From contig NZ_CP092915.1 in assembly GCF_022557175.1 (NCBI RefSeq), forward strand, positions 5,146,001-5,210,000: a stretch of DNA of 64,000 nucleotides, given 5' to 3'. Positions 56,333 through 64,000 of the stretch are shown here, one piece after another (the stretch's first letter is position 1; the number at the start of each line of letters is the position of its first letter). The notes below the pieces were generated by a model. The model ran no database searches, was not told where the DNA came from, and worked only from the letters and a program-made list of their open reading frames with translations. Made by a program: the position numbers and the translations under genes. Source of the stretch: Mycolicibacterium sp. YH-1 (GTDB taxonomy: Bacteria > Actinomycetota > Actinomycetes > Mycobacteriales > Mycobacteriaceae).

Positions 56333-57136
56333 ATGGAACTCGAGGGCAGCGTCGTCGTCGTCACCGGCGCCGGGTCAGGCATCGGCCGGGCCTTGGCACA
56401 GCAGTTCGCGGCGGCCGGCGCATCGGTGGTGGCAGGAGATATCGCCCCTGCTGGCATCGAGGCGACCGTCGACGCCATCCGGTCGGCTGGCGGGGCCGCG
56501 GCGGCGGTCCTGGCCGATGCCGCCACGACGGACGGCATCACCACACTTGTCGACGCGGCCCGCCAGTTCGGTCCCGTCGACGTGTTCGTCGCCAACGCGG
56601 GCATCATCGGGGCCCCGGGCCTGGGCGATGACGAGCGCGACTGGGACCGCATCATCGACGTCAACCTTCGGGCACACATTAGGGCGGCGAAGGTCCTGGT
56701 GCCCGAATGGGTTTCGCGGGGCCGCGGCTACTTCGTCGGCGTTGCGTCGGCGGCGGGCCTGTTGACTCAGGTGGGTGCGGCCGGGTACTCGGTGACCAAG
56801 CACGCGGCCGTCGGGTTCGCCGAATGGCTCTCGATCACCTACGGCGACAAGGGTATCGGCGTGTCATGCGTGTGCCCGATGGGCGTCGACACGCCCCTGC
56901 TGACGGAAATCACCGAGTCATCGGACCCGGCCTCACGGATGGCTGCCGCCGCGGTCCGCAACGCCGGTGAGGTTCTCGGCCCAGACCGGGTCGCGGAGTT
57001 GACCGTCGAAGCCGTGCGCGCCGGGACGTTCCTGGTGCTGCCGCACCCCGTCGTCCTCGACATGTACCGCGGCAAGGGCGCGGACTACGACCGCTGGCTT
57101 GCCGGGATGCGGCGCTACCAGAGCAGTCTGGGCTGA
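56333..57136 (+). CDS. Short-chain dehydrogenase/reductase
   Basis: 267 residues. VVVVTGAGSGIGRALAQQFA, VFVANAGIIGAPGLG and GYSVTKHAAVGFAEWLSITY are the cofactor, NAG and Y-x3-K motifs. The C-terminus (VLPHPVVLDMYRGKGADYDRW) matches a mycobacterial SDR subgroup that lacks the usual VDGG end. ATG 56333 is preceded by AGGATGG. It diverges from the cyclase gene by 120 bases. The substrate is unknown. Confidence 0.87.
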   Translation: MELEGSVVVVTGAGSGIGRALAQQFAAAGASVVAGDIAPAGIEATVDAIRSAGGAAAAVLADAATTDGITTLVDAARQFGPVDVFVANAGIIGAPGLGDDERDWDRIIDVNLRAHIRAAKVLVPEWVSRGRGYFVGVASAAGLLTQVGAAGYSVTKHAAVGFAEWLSITYGDKGIGVSCVCPMGVDTPLLTEITESSDPASRMAAAAVRNAGEVLGPDRVAELTVEAVRAGTFLVLPHPVVLDMYRGKGADYDRWLAGMRRYQSSLG

Positions 57137-57169
57137 ACGGCCAAGACCAGCCGCATCGACCCCCTGCGC

Positions 57170-57529
57170 CTATGCCGAGGGAAACGGCCGCGACGGCCGC
57201 GACGCCAGCGTGATCAGGTTGCCGTCAGGATCGCGCACCTGCGCCAGCGTTGAGTAGTCACCCTCAATGTCGGCCCCGAGCGCGATTCCCAGGTCCTGCA
57301 GCCTGCGACGCTCGGCCGCCACGTCGTCGACGTAAAGGAACATCACACCCCTGGCGGCGATCTCGGCACTGCTTGAGAGCATCAACCCACCGTGGTCGAA
57401 GAGCTCCCAGTGCACCAGCGTGGCCATCGGCCGGTGATCCGGCCCACGGCCAATCAACTTCGTGTACCAGTCTTCGGCCGCCGCGAGGTCTGCGGTGAAC
57501 AGTGAGGTGTATATCTTCTGCAGATTCAT
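57170..57529 (-). CDS. VOC-family (glyoxalase/bleomycin-resistance) protein
   Basis: 119 residues. LQKIYTSLFTADLAAAEDWY is the first beta-alpha unit, GVMFLYVDDVAAERRRLQ the second, and YSTLAQVRDPDGNLITLA the conserved metal-side end. ATG 57529 is chosen because GGAG lies six bases upstream; ATG 57535 follows it without spacing. The ligand is unknown. It diverges from the TetR gene over about 100 bases, a common arrangement for a regulator and its target. Confidence 0.85.
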   Translation of the reverse strand: MNLQKIYTSLFTADLAAAEDWYTKLIGRGPDHRPMATLVHWELFDHGGLMLSSSAEIAARGVMFLYVDDVAAERRRLQDLGIALGADIEGDYSTLAQVRDPDGNLITLASRPSRPFPSA

Positions 57530-57622
57530 ATTCATCTCCGCACCAGTCTGACCATCCCCGAGCCTCATCGTCCATTCCAGCCGGACATCGGACAACACAG
57601 CTGTTCCACACGTGTCGAGCAA

Positions 57623-57628
57623 TAGGAT
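57623..57628 (+). promoter_or_regulatory. -10 element of the TetR gene (leaderless)
   Basis: TAGGAT is followed by exactly six bases and ATG 57635, which places transcription start on the start codon. It supports ATG 57635 over GTG 57629. Short dyads (ACAGCTGT, ACACGTGT) just upstream could be operator sites. Confidence 0.55.
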
Positions 57629-57634
57629 GTGGCC

Positions 57635-58300
57635 ATGGCTGACCCCGGGGGTGCGCGCACATCCGCCCGCAGGCGCCTCTCCCCCGAGGACCGCCGAAAC
57701 GAACTGCTGGTGCTCGGCGCCGAGGTCTTCGGCCAACGCCCGTATGACGAGGTGCGCATCGATGAGATCGCCGAGTTCGCCGGGGTGTCGCGGGCACTCA
57801 TGTACCACTACTTCCCCGACAAGCGTGCGTTCTTCACCGCGGTCGTGCGGGCCGAGGGCGAGCGTCTGTTCGAGGCCACCAGTACACCGCCGGAACCCGG
57901 GCTGAGCCTGCTCGATCAACTCCGGGCGGGCGTGCTCGCCTATCTGAGATACGACGAGGAACACCCGCACGGCGCGTGGGCCGCCTACATGGGACTGGGG
58001 CGCTCGGACCCGGTGCTACGTGGCGTCGATGATCTCGACACCGACCGCCAGGCCAACCGCATCATGGGCAGGATCACCGAGGCGGCCGGTGCACCGATGG
58101 AGGCCACGCTGGAGCGTGACCTGCGGGCGGTGATCTACGGCTGGGTCGCGTTCACATTCGAGATGTGTCGCCAGCGGATCCTCGACCCGACGATCGACCG
58201 TGACTACATCGCCGACGCGTGCTCGCACGCGCTGCTCGACGCCGTGGTGCGCGTACCGGGCATACCCGACGCTCTGGCCACCGCCTGCCGAGCCCGCTAG
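57635..58300 (+). CDS. TetR-family regulator
   Basis: 221 residues. The HTH is VRIDEIAEFAGVSRALMYHY within a standard 50-residue DNA-binding domain; the C-terminal helices form a ligand pocket of the usual length. In M. tuberculosis the gene before lhr (Rv3295) is a TetR protein of the same size as I recall, so this is probably its orthologue and marks the return to conserved gene order. The target may be the divergent VOC gene. Confidence 0.92.
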   Translation: MADPGGARTSARRRLSPEDRRNELLVLGAEVFGQRPYDEVRIDEIAEFAGVSRALMYHYFPDKRAFFTAVVRAEGERLFEATSTPPEPGLSLLDQLRAGVLAYLRYDEEHPHGAWAAYMGLGRSDPVLRGVDDLDTDRQANRIMGRITEAAGAPMEATLERDLRAVIYGWVAFTFEMCRQRILDPTIDRDYIADACSHALLDAVVRVPGIPDALATACRAR

Positions 58301-58389
58301 CAGCGATTTCGGCGCGCTTTGGAGCGGTGAGCGCTCCTATGCGCGCCGAAGTCGCGGGGGTTGTCGGTGGGGGCGGGCACCATGGGTGG

Positions 58390-61300
58390 GTGGCCCGTAA
58401 GTCCGCCGACCCCATGTCGCGTTTCAGTGAGCTGACGCGCGACTGGTTCGCGGGCACGTTCGCCGCCCCCACCCCGGCTCAGGCGCAGGCGTGGGAGGCC
58501 ATCGCCGACGGGCACAACACCCTGGTCATCGCACCCACCGGGTCGGGTAAGACGCTGGCGGCGTTCCTGTGGGCCATCGACCGGCTGGCATCGCAGGAGC
58601 GTCCCGACAAGCCCGCCACCCGGGTCCTCTACGTCTCGCCGCTCAAGGCGCTGGCCGTCGACGTGGAACGCAACCTGTCCACACCGCTGACCGGCATCAC
58701 CCGGGTCGCCGAACGCCTCGGCCAGCCGGCGCCGAACATCAGCGTCGGGGTGCGCTCCGGCGACACCACGCCCAAGCGCCGTCGCGAGATGCTGACCAAA
58801 CCGCCGGATGTCCTGATCACCACGCCCGAGTCGCTGTTCCTCATGCTCACCTCGGCGGCCCGCGAGACGCTGGCCCGCGTCGAGACCGTGATCGTGGACG
58901 AGGTGCACGCCGTCGCGGCCACCAAGCGCGGCGCGCATCTGGCCCTGTCGCTGGAACGGCTCGACCAGATCCTCACAACACCCGCGCAGCGGATCGGCCT
59001 GTCCGCGACGGTCCGCCCGCCCGAGGAGGTGGCCCGCTTCCTGGCCGGCACCGCACCGACCACCATCGTGGCGCCCAAGGCCGCCAAGACCTTCGATCTG
59101 TCGGTTCGGGTGCCGGTGCCCGATATGGCCAACCTGGCGAACAACACCATCTGGCCCGATGTCGAGGAACAGATCGTCGACCTGATCGAGGCGCATAAGA
59201 GCACCATCGTGTTCGCCAACTCACGCCGCCTGGCCGAGCGACTGACATCGCGGCTCAACGAGATTCACGCCGAGCGCACGGGCGTCGAGCTGTCGAATGA
59301 TCCCAACCCCGCGGTCGGGGGCGGTTCGCCCGCGAACATCATGGCCAGCGGGCAGTCCTTCGGCGCGCCCGCACTGCTGGCGAAGGCCCATCACGGCTCG
59401 GTCAGCAAGGAGCAGCGCGCCCAGGTCGAGGACGACCTGAAGACCGGGCGGCTCAAGGCTGTGGTCGCCACCTCGAGCCTCGAACTCGGCATCGACATGG
59501 GCGCGGTGGACCTCGTCATCCAGGTTGAGGCGCCGCCGTCGGTGGCCAGCGGTCTGCAGCGGGTCGGCCGGGCTGGACATCAGGTCGGTGAGATATCGGA
59601 GGGTGTGCTGTTCCCCAAGCACCGCACCGACCTCATCGACTGCGCGGTGACGGTGCAGCGCATGCTGTCCGGCGATATCGAGACCATGCGGGTACCCGCC
59701 AATCCGCTCGACGTGCTGGCTCAGCACACCGTCGCCGCCGCCGCGCTCGAACCGCTGGACGCCGACCTGTGGTTCGACGCGGTACGGCGCAGCGCACCGT
59801 TTGCGACGCTGCCGCGCAGTGCATTCGAGGCGACTCTGGATCTGTTGAGCGGCAAGTACCCGTCCACAGAGTTCGCCGAGCTGCGGCCCAGGCTGGTCTA
59901 CGACCGGGACGCCGGCACGCTGACCGCACGGCCCGGCGCGCAGCGGCTCGCCGTCACCTCGGGTGGCGCCATCCCCGACCGCGGGATGTTCACCGTCTTC
60001 CTGGCGACCAACGCTGACACCGAGAAGCCCTCCCGCGTGGGCGAACTCGATGAGGAGATGGTGTACGAGTCGCGGCCCGGAGATGTCATCTCCCTGGGCG
60101 CGACGAGTTGGCGGATCACCGAGATCACCCACGATCGGGTGCTCGTCGTGCCCGCACCGGGCCAGGCGGCGCGGTTGCCGTTCTGGCGCGGTGACGGTGT
60201 CGGGCGGCCCGCCGAACTCGGCGAGGCCATCGGCGCCTTCACCGGCAAGCTCGCGGCGATGCCGCGCGCAGACTTCGACGCGCGTTGTCGCACCATGGGT
60301 TTCAATGACTACGCCGTCGACAACCTCTGGGCGCTCCTCGACGAGCAGCGCCAGGCCACGGGCACCGTGCCCACCGACGCCACGTTCATCGTCGAGCGCT
60401 TCCGTGACGAACTGGGCGACTGGCGGGTGATCCTGCACTCCCCCTATGGTCTTCGAGTGCACGGTCCGCTGGCGCTGGCGGTCGGTCGCAGACTGCGCGA
60501 GCGGTACGGTATCGACGAGAAGCCGACAGCATCCGATGACGGCATCATCGTGCGACTGCCCGACACCGAGGACACCGCCCCTGGCGCGGACCTGTTCGTC
60601 TTCGACGCCGACGAGATCGAACCGATCGTCACCGATGAGGTCGGCGGCTCCGCACTGTTCGCGTCGCGTTTCCGGGAGTGCTCGGCGCGGGCGCTGCTGC
60701 TGCCCAGGCGCCACCCCGGCAAGCGTTCCCCGCTGTGGCATCAGCGCCAGCGCGCGGCTCAGTTGCTCGACATCGCGCGCAAGTACCCCGACTTCCCGAT
60801 CGTGCTCGAGACGGTGCGCGAGTGCCTGCAGGACGTCTACGACGTGCCGACGCTGATCGAGTTGATGAAACGTGTTGCGCAGCGTCGTATCCGGGTCCTG
60901 GAGGTCGAGACCGCGACCCCCTCGCCGTTCGCCGCCTCCCTGCTGTTCGGCTACGTCGGCGCGTTCATGTACGAGGGCGACAGCCCGCTGGCGGAGCGGC
61001 GCGCGGCAGCCCTGTCACTGGACAGCGTTCTGCTGGCCGAGCTGCTCGGCCGCGTCGAGCTTCGCGAACTGCTCGAACCCGCGGTCATCGAGTCGACCGT
61101 CGCACAGTTGCAGCACCTCGCGCCGGACCGAGCCGCCCGCGACGCCGAGGCGGTCGCGGACCTGTTGCGACTGTTGGGTCCGCTCACCGAGGCCGAGGTG
61201 GCGGCGCGGTCCACAACCGATGACGTCGGCGGCTGGCTGGAGGGGCTGCGCGCGGACCGCCGGGCGCTGACGGTGTCGTTCGCCGGGCAGACGTGGTGGG

Positions 61301-62919
61301 TGGCCATCGAGGACATCGGCCTGCTGCGCGACGGTGTGGGCGTGCCGGTGCCGGTCGGTGTTCCGGCCAGCTTCACCGGCACCGTCGCAGATCCGCTCGG
61401 CGAGCTGCTCGGCCGCTACGCCCGTACCCGCGGGCCGTTCACCACCGCGCAGGCCGCCGAGAGGTTCGGCCTCGGGCTGCGCGTGGCTGGCGACGTCCTG
61501 GGCAGGATGGCGGTCGACGGGAAACTGGTGCGCGGTGAGTTCGCGGACCATGCGGACTCCGAACAATGGTGTGACGGTGAGGTTCTCAGGATCCTTCGGC
61601 GCCGCTCCCTGGCCGCATTGCGGGCCCAGGTCGAACCCGTCAGCACCGACGCCTACGCGCGTTTCCTGCCCGAGTGGCAGCACGTCGGGTCGGCCATGAC
61701 CTCGGGGATCGACGGCCTGCTGGCGGTTATCGAGCAACTCGCGGGTGTGCCCATCCCGGCCTCGGCCGTCGAACCGCTGGTGTTCGGGCAGCGCATCCGC
61801 GACTACCAGCCCGCGATGCTCGACGAGCTGCTCGCCGCGGGAGACGTCACGTGGTCGGGTGCCGGGCAGATCGGCACCGGTGACGGCTGGATCGCCTTCC
61901 ACACCACCGACGCCGCACCGCTGACCTTGGCCCCGGCCGCCGAGATCGAGTTCACCGACACCCACCGCGAGATCATGGCGACGCTCGGCAACGACGGTCG
62001 AGCGGGCGGCGGCTACTTTTTCCGCCAGCTGACCGACGGATCGATATCCGAGGCCGACGCGAAACAGGCACTGTGGGAGCTGATCTGGGCCGGCTGGGTC
62101 ACCGGTGACACCTTCGGTCCGGTGCGCGCCCAACTGGCGGGCGCGGGGCGGCGCGGCGGCACCCATCGGCAGCGATCGCGTCCGCCGCGGCTGAGCCGGT
62201 ACAGCGTGAGCCATGCCCAGACCCGCTCAACCGATCCGACCGTCGCGGGCCGCTGGTCGGCACTTCCGCCCGCCGAGCCGGCCTCCACCGTTCGCGCGCA
62301 CTTCTACGCCGAACTCCTGATGAACCGGTACGGGGTGCTGACGAAGGGCGCGGCGCAGGGCGTGCCGGGCGGCTTCGCCATGCTCTACAAGGTGCTGACC
62401 GCCTTCGAGGACGCCGGCCGCTGCCAGCGCGGCTACTTCGTCGAGTCATTGGGCGGGGCGCAGTTCGCGCTCGCGTCGACGGTCGACCGCCTGCGCACCC
62501 ACATCGACGGGGTCGACGCTGGGCGGCGGGCGTACCGCGCCGTCGCGCTGGCCGCGGCCGATCCGGCCAATCCGTATGGCGCGGCACTGTCCTGGCCGTC
62601 GGACACCGACGAGTCCGGGCACCGTCCCGGCCGCAAGGCGGGCGCCCTGGTCGTGCTGGTGGACGGCGAGCTGGCCTGGTTCCTGGAGCGCGGTGGCCGG
62701 TCGCTGCTGTCGTTCACGAACGACACCGAGGCGCACGCGGCGGCCGCGGCCGCGCTGGCTGGCCTGGTCTCGGGTAGGCACCTGCAGTCCATGCTGGTCG
62801 AACGAGTCAACGGCGTCCCGGTCCTCGAACCGGGGGTCGACCCCCAGCGCGGCCCGGTGCACGACGCGCTGATCGGCAGCGGTTTCTCCCGCACTCCGCG
62901 GGGCCTACGCCTCCGCTGA
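58390..62919 (+). CDS. lhr: Large ATP-dependent DNA helicase Lhr
   Basis: 1509 residues from GTG 58390, which aligns with the M. tuberculosis start (about 1513 residues); ATG 58414 is the alternative. LVIAPTGSGKTLAAFLW is motif I, VIVDEVHAVAATKRGAHLAL the DEVH box, VATSSLELGIDMGAVDLVIQ motif IV/V region and LQRVGRAGHQ motif VI. A winged-helix and Lhr-core-specific domain and a long C-terminal extension (about 900-1509, ending RGLRLR) follow. It is a 3'-5' single-strand translocase linked to DNA repair and induced by mitomycin C in mycobacteria. The downstream nei gene seen in M. tuberculosis is absent here. Confidence 0.95.
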   Translation: MARKSADPMSRFSELTRDWFAGTFAAPTPAQAQAWEAIADGHNTLVIAPTGSGKTLAAFLWAIDRLASQERPDKPATRVLYVSPLKALAVDVERNLSTPLTGITRVAERLGQPAPNISVGVRSGDTTPKRRREMLTKPPDVLITTPESLFLMLTSAARETLARVETVIVDEVHAVAATKRGAHLALSLERLDQILTTPAQRIGLSATVRPPEEVARFLAGTAPTTIVAPKAAKTFDLSVRVPVPDMANLANNTIWPDVEEQIVDLIEAHKSTIVFANSRRLAERLTSRLNEIHAERTGVELSNDPNPAVGGGSPANIMASGQSFGAPALLAKAHHGSVSKEQRAQVEDDLKTGRLKAVVATSSLELGIDMGAVDLVIQVEAPPSVASGLQRVGRAGHQVGEISEGVLFPKHRTDLIDCAVTVQRMLSGDIETMRVPANPLDVLAQHTVAAAALEPLDADLWFDAVRRSAPFATLPRSAFEATLDLLSGKYPSTEFAELRPRLVYDRDAGTLTARPGAQRLAVTSGGAIPDRGMFTVFLATNADTEKPSRVGELDEEMVYESRPGDVISLGATSWRITEITHDRVLVVPAPGQAARLPFWRGDGVGRPAELGEAIGAFTGKLAAMPRADFDARCRTMGFNDYAVDNLWALLDEQRQATGTVPTDATFIVERFRDELGDWRVILHSPYGLRVHGPLALAVGRRLRERYGIDEKPTASDDGIIVRLPDTEDTAPGADLFVFDADEIEPIVTDEVGGSALFASRFRECSARALLLPRRHPGKRSPLWHQRQRAAQLLDIARKYPDFPIVLETVRECLQDVYDVPTLIELMKRVAQRRIRVLEVETATPSPFAASLLFGYVGAFMYEGDSPLAERRAAALSLDSVLLAELLGRVELRELLEPAVIESTVAQLQHLAPDRAARDAEAVADLLRLLGPLTEAEVAARSTTDDVGGWLEGLRADRRALTVSFAGQTWWVAIEDIGLLRDGVGVPVPVGVPASFTGTVADPLGELLGRYARTRGPFTTAQAAERFGLGLRVAGDVLGRMAVDGKLVRGEFADHADSEQWCDGEVLRILRRRSLAALRAQVEPVSTDAYARFLPEWQHVGSAMTSGIDGLLAVIEQLAGVPIPASAVEPLVFGQRIRDYQPAMLDELLAAGDVTWSGAGQIGTGDGWIAFHTTDAAPLTLAPAAEIEFTDTHREIMATLGNDGRAGGGYFFRQLTDGSISEADAKQALWELIWAGWVTGDTFGPVRAQLAGAGRRGGTHRQRSRPPRLSRYSVSHAQTRSTDPTVAGRWSALPPAEPASTVRAHFYAELLMNRYGVLTKGAAQGVPGGFAMLYKVLTAFEDAGRCQRGYFVESLGGAQFALASTVDRLRTHIDGVDAGRRAYRAVALAAADPANPYGAALSWPSDTDESGHRPGRKAGALVVLVDGELAWFLERGGRSLLSFTNDTEAHAAAAAALAGLVSGRHLQSMLVERVNGVPVLEPGVDPQRGPVHDALIGSGFSRTPRGLRLR

Positions 62920-62927
62920 CACGAAAG

Positions 62928-62968
62928 TTTGTCAAAAGTGACAAAACCTTCGTTTGGCGAGCGATACT
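62928..62968 (+). promoter_or_regulatory. Palindromic operator and promoter of the membrane-protein gene
   Basis: TTTGTCA-4 bp-TGACAAA at 62928-62945 is a perfect dyad, and the flanks ACGAA/TTCGT extend it imperfectly. GATACT (62963-62968) ends six bases before ATG 62975 as a leaderless -10. The dyad covers the -35 region, so a TetR- or MarR-type repressor is likely; its gene is not identified. Confidence 0.6.
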
Positions 62969-62974
62969 GACGGC

Positions 62975-63463
62975 ATGGTCTCGCTCATCGTTCACCTGGT
63001 TCTCGGCATCGCCGTCATCGCCTGGATTGTCCGGGCCAACCCGCAGGTCTTCTCGCGGCCCGCTGGCGGTCCGATGTTCTCGCCGTTGGAGATCGCCTTC
63101 TACGTCATCGGCGTGGCGTCGATTGGACTCGGCTACTACTTCAACCATCAGTTCGTCGCGGCGTACGCGGTCGAGGGCGGCAACCCCATCTGGGGCCCGG
63201 GCAGCTGGCAGCAGTTCATCGTGCTCGGCTACGACAATCCCGCGGCCGCCTCGGCCAGCCAGGACTACACCATCATCAACGTGATCCTGTTACCGCTGTT
63301 CACGATCGTCGACGGGTACCGACGCGGCATCCGACGCCCGTGGCTGTTCTTCGTGGCGAGCCTGTTCACCAGCTGCGCCTTCGCCTACGCGTTCTACTTC
63401 GCCGTCGTGGACCGCCAGTACCGTCACGAGAAGGCGGCCAAGCTGGACTCCATTCCCGCCTGA
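62975..63463 (+). CDS. Small membrane protein (DUF2834-like)
   Basis: 162 residues with four membrane segments: about 2-18, 38-58, 100-118 and 128-150. LLPLFTIVDGYRRGIRRPW is the polar loop between the last two and, with the following helix, resembles DUF2834 proteins, whose function is unknown. The first loop (GGNPIWGPGSWQQFIVLGYD) is longer than usual. The ATG is supported by GATACT six bases upstream. No partner genes help to define a role. Confidence 0.7.
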   Translation: MVSLIVHLVLGIAVIAWIVRANPQVFSRPAGGPMFSPLEIAFYVIGVASIGLGYYFNHQFVAAYAVEGGNPIWGPGSWQQFIVLGYDNPAAASASQDYTIINVILLPLFTIVDGYRRGIRRPWLFFVASLFTSCAFAYAFYFAVVDRQYRHEKAAKLDSIPA

Positions 63464-63485
63464 CCCCCCAACCGAGCGCGTGCCA

Positions 63486-63504
63486 CCCTGCCTACAGTGC
63501 AGGG
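63486..63504 (+). promoter_or_regulatory. -10 element inside an inverted repeat before the nitronate monooxygenase gene
   Basis: CCCTGC (63486-63491) and GCAGGG (63499-63504) flank seven bases that contain TACAGT (63493-63498), a TANNNT -10. The -10 ends six bases before ATG 63505. A protein bound to the dyad would block the promoter directly. Confidence 0.5.
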
Positions 63505-64000
63505 ATGGCATTGCACACCGCACTGACCGACATGTTCGGCATCGAGCATCCGATAGTGCTGGCACCCATGGGCGGTGTCGCAGGAGGACTTCTGACCGCC
63601 GCGGTGTCCGAGGGCGGTGGGCTCGGGATGATCGGCAGCGGCGGTGGTGCACGCGACTGGATGCGGCGCGAGTGTGCCATCGCGCGCGATGGCACCGAGA
63701 AGCCCTGGGGCATAGGGCTGTTGTCGTGGGCGGTGGATCACGGCGCCATCGACTGCGCGATCGAGCAGCAGCCGGCAGCGATCATGCTGTCCTTCGGTGA
63801 CCCGACACCGTTCGTCGACGCGGTGCGGTCGGCGGGTATTCCGCTGATGATCCAGGTGACCACACTGGCCGACGCCCAGCGTGCGCTCGACCTGGGTGCC
63901 GATGTCGTTGTGGCCCAGGGCGCGGAGGCCGGCGGACACGGCGAGGGCCGCGGCACACTGCCGTTCGTACCCGCGGTGGTCGACGTGGCGGGCACGACGC
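63505..64000 (+). CDS. Nitronate monooxygenase, 3' end beyond window
   Basis: First 165 residues only. IEHPIVLAPMGGVAGGLLTAA is the FMN-binding start of the TIM barrel, and VVAQGAEAGGHGEGRG is the family loop GxEAGGH that contains the catalytic-site His. It oxidises nitronates such as propionate-3-nitronate with FMN and oxygen. ATG 63505 is supported by a leaderless -10. The rest of the barrel lies beyond the right edge. Confidence 0.9.
   Translation, partial: MALHTALTDMFGIEHPIVLAPMGGVAGGLLTAAVSEGGGLGMIGSGGGARDWMRRECAIARDGTEKPWGIGLLSWAVDHGAIDCAIEQQPAAIMLSFGDPTPFVDAVRSAGIPLMIQVTTLADAQRALDLGADVVVAQGAEAGGHGEGRGTLPFVPAVVDVAGTT

Overview
The window is high-GC actinobacterial DNA from a Mycobacterium/Mycolicibacterium-type genome. 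The order accD5-accE5-maf / sseA-sufE-like-accA3 / sigF-rsbW / lat-lrpA-pcd / tetR-lhr is the order I remember from the M. tuberculosis Rv3280-Rv3296 segment. Against that backbone the window carries two large accessory blocks. I see no rRNA, tRNA, CRISPR array, insertion sequence or prophage.

Left block (1-15639): a Wzx/Wzy-type exopolysaccharide locus. It encodes a lipoprotein lipase (cut by the left edge), a chain-length/BY-kinase-like protein, an O-antigen-polymerase-like membrane protein, a WNEP-type glycoside hydrolase, three glycosyltransferases, a flippase and a hexapeptide acyltransferase. After the housekeeping genes accD5-accE5-maf (10740-13287) come an NDP-sugar epimerase and a UDP-sugar dehydrogenase that presumably feed the same polymer.

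Core block (10740-27919): acyl-CoA carboxylase genes accD5/accE5 and accA3, Maf, rhodanese SseA, a SufE-like protein, malate dehydrogenase, an NTP-transferase-like protein, the rsbW-sigF operon with a good SigF-type promoter, a CsbD stress protein, an ArsR/SRPBCC pair with a clear operator, a membrane-tethered Mrr-type nuclease, and the lysine catabolic set lat-lrpA-pcd.

Second accessory block (27821-57529), inserted between pcd and tetR-lhr, has two parts. (a) 27821-44641 is a GntR-controlled catabolic cluster: CoA-transferase, SDRs, a TauD-type dioxygenase, a Baeyer-Villiger monooxygenase, a Rieske oxygenase, an aldehyde dehydrogenase and a ThDP decarboxylase on the minus strand; SMP-30-like protein, GntR, two AMP-forming acyl-CoA ligases and an SDR on the plus strand. 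A pair of TTGTC-type operators sits on the divergent promoters. (b) 44652-51796 is a seven-gene minus-strand operon, every gene overlapping the next. It starts with a protein that I read as an encapsulin-like HK97-fold shell, followed by a polyprenyl synthase, two small unknown proteins, a CrtC-like hydratase, an SCP2-like protein and an FAD oxidoreductase with a 260-residue disordered tail. Upstream on the same strand is a 1435-residue AAA-GAF-class III cyclase. This looks like a terpenoid-processing nanocompartment and is the most exciting system in the window.

The right end returns to conserved genes: a TetR regulator, the Lhr helicase, a small membrane protein and the start of a nitronate monooxygenase.

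A second unusual theme is short tandem repeats sitting exactly on translational-coupling junctions of operons (6207-6281, 34921-34991, 36398-36511). In the best case each 26-bp unit is itself a complete eight-codon ORF joined to its neighbours by TAATG. Many genes also have a -10-like hexamer six to eight bases before the start codon, as expected for mycobacterial leaderless transcripts; these sites were used to choose several starts.
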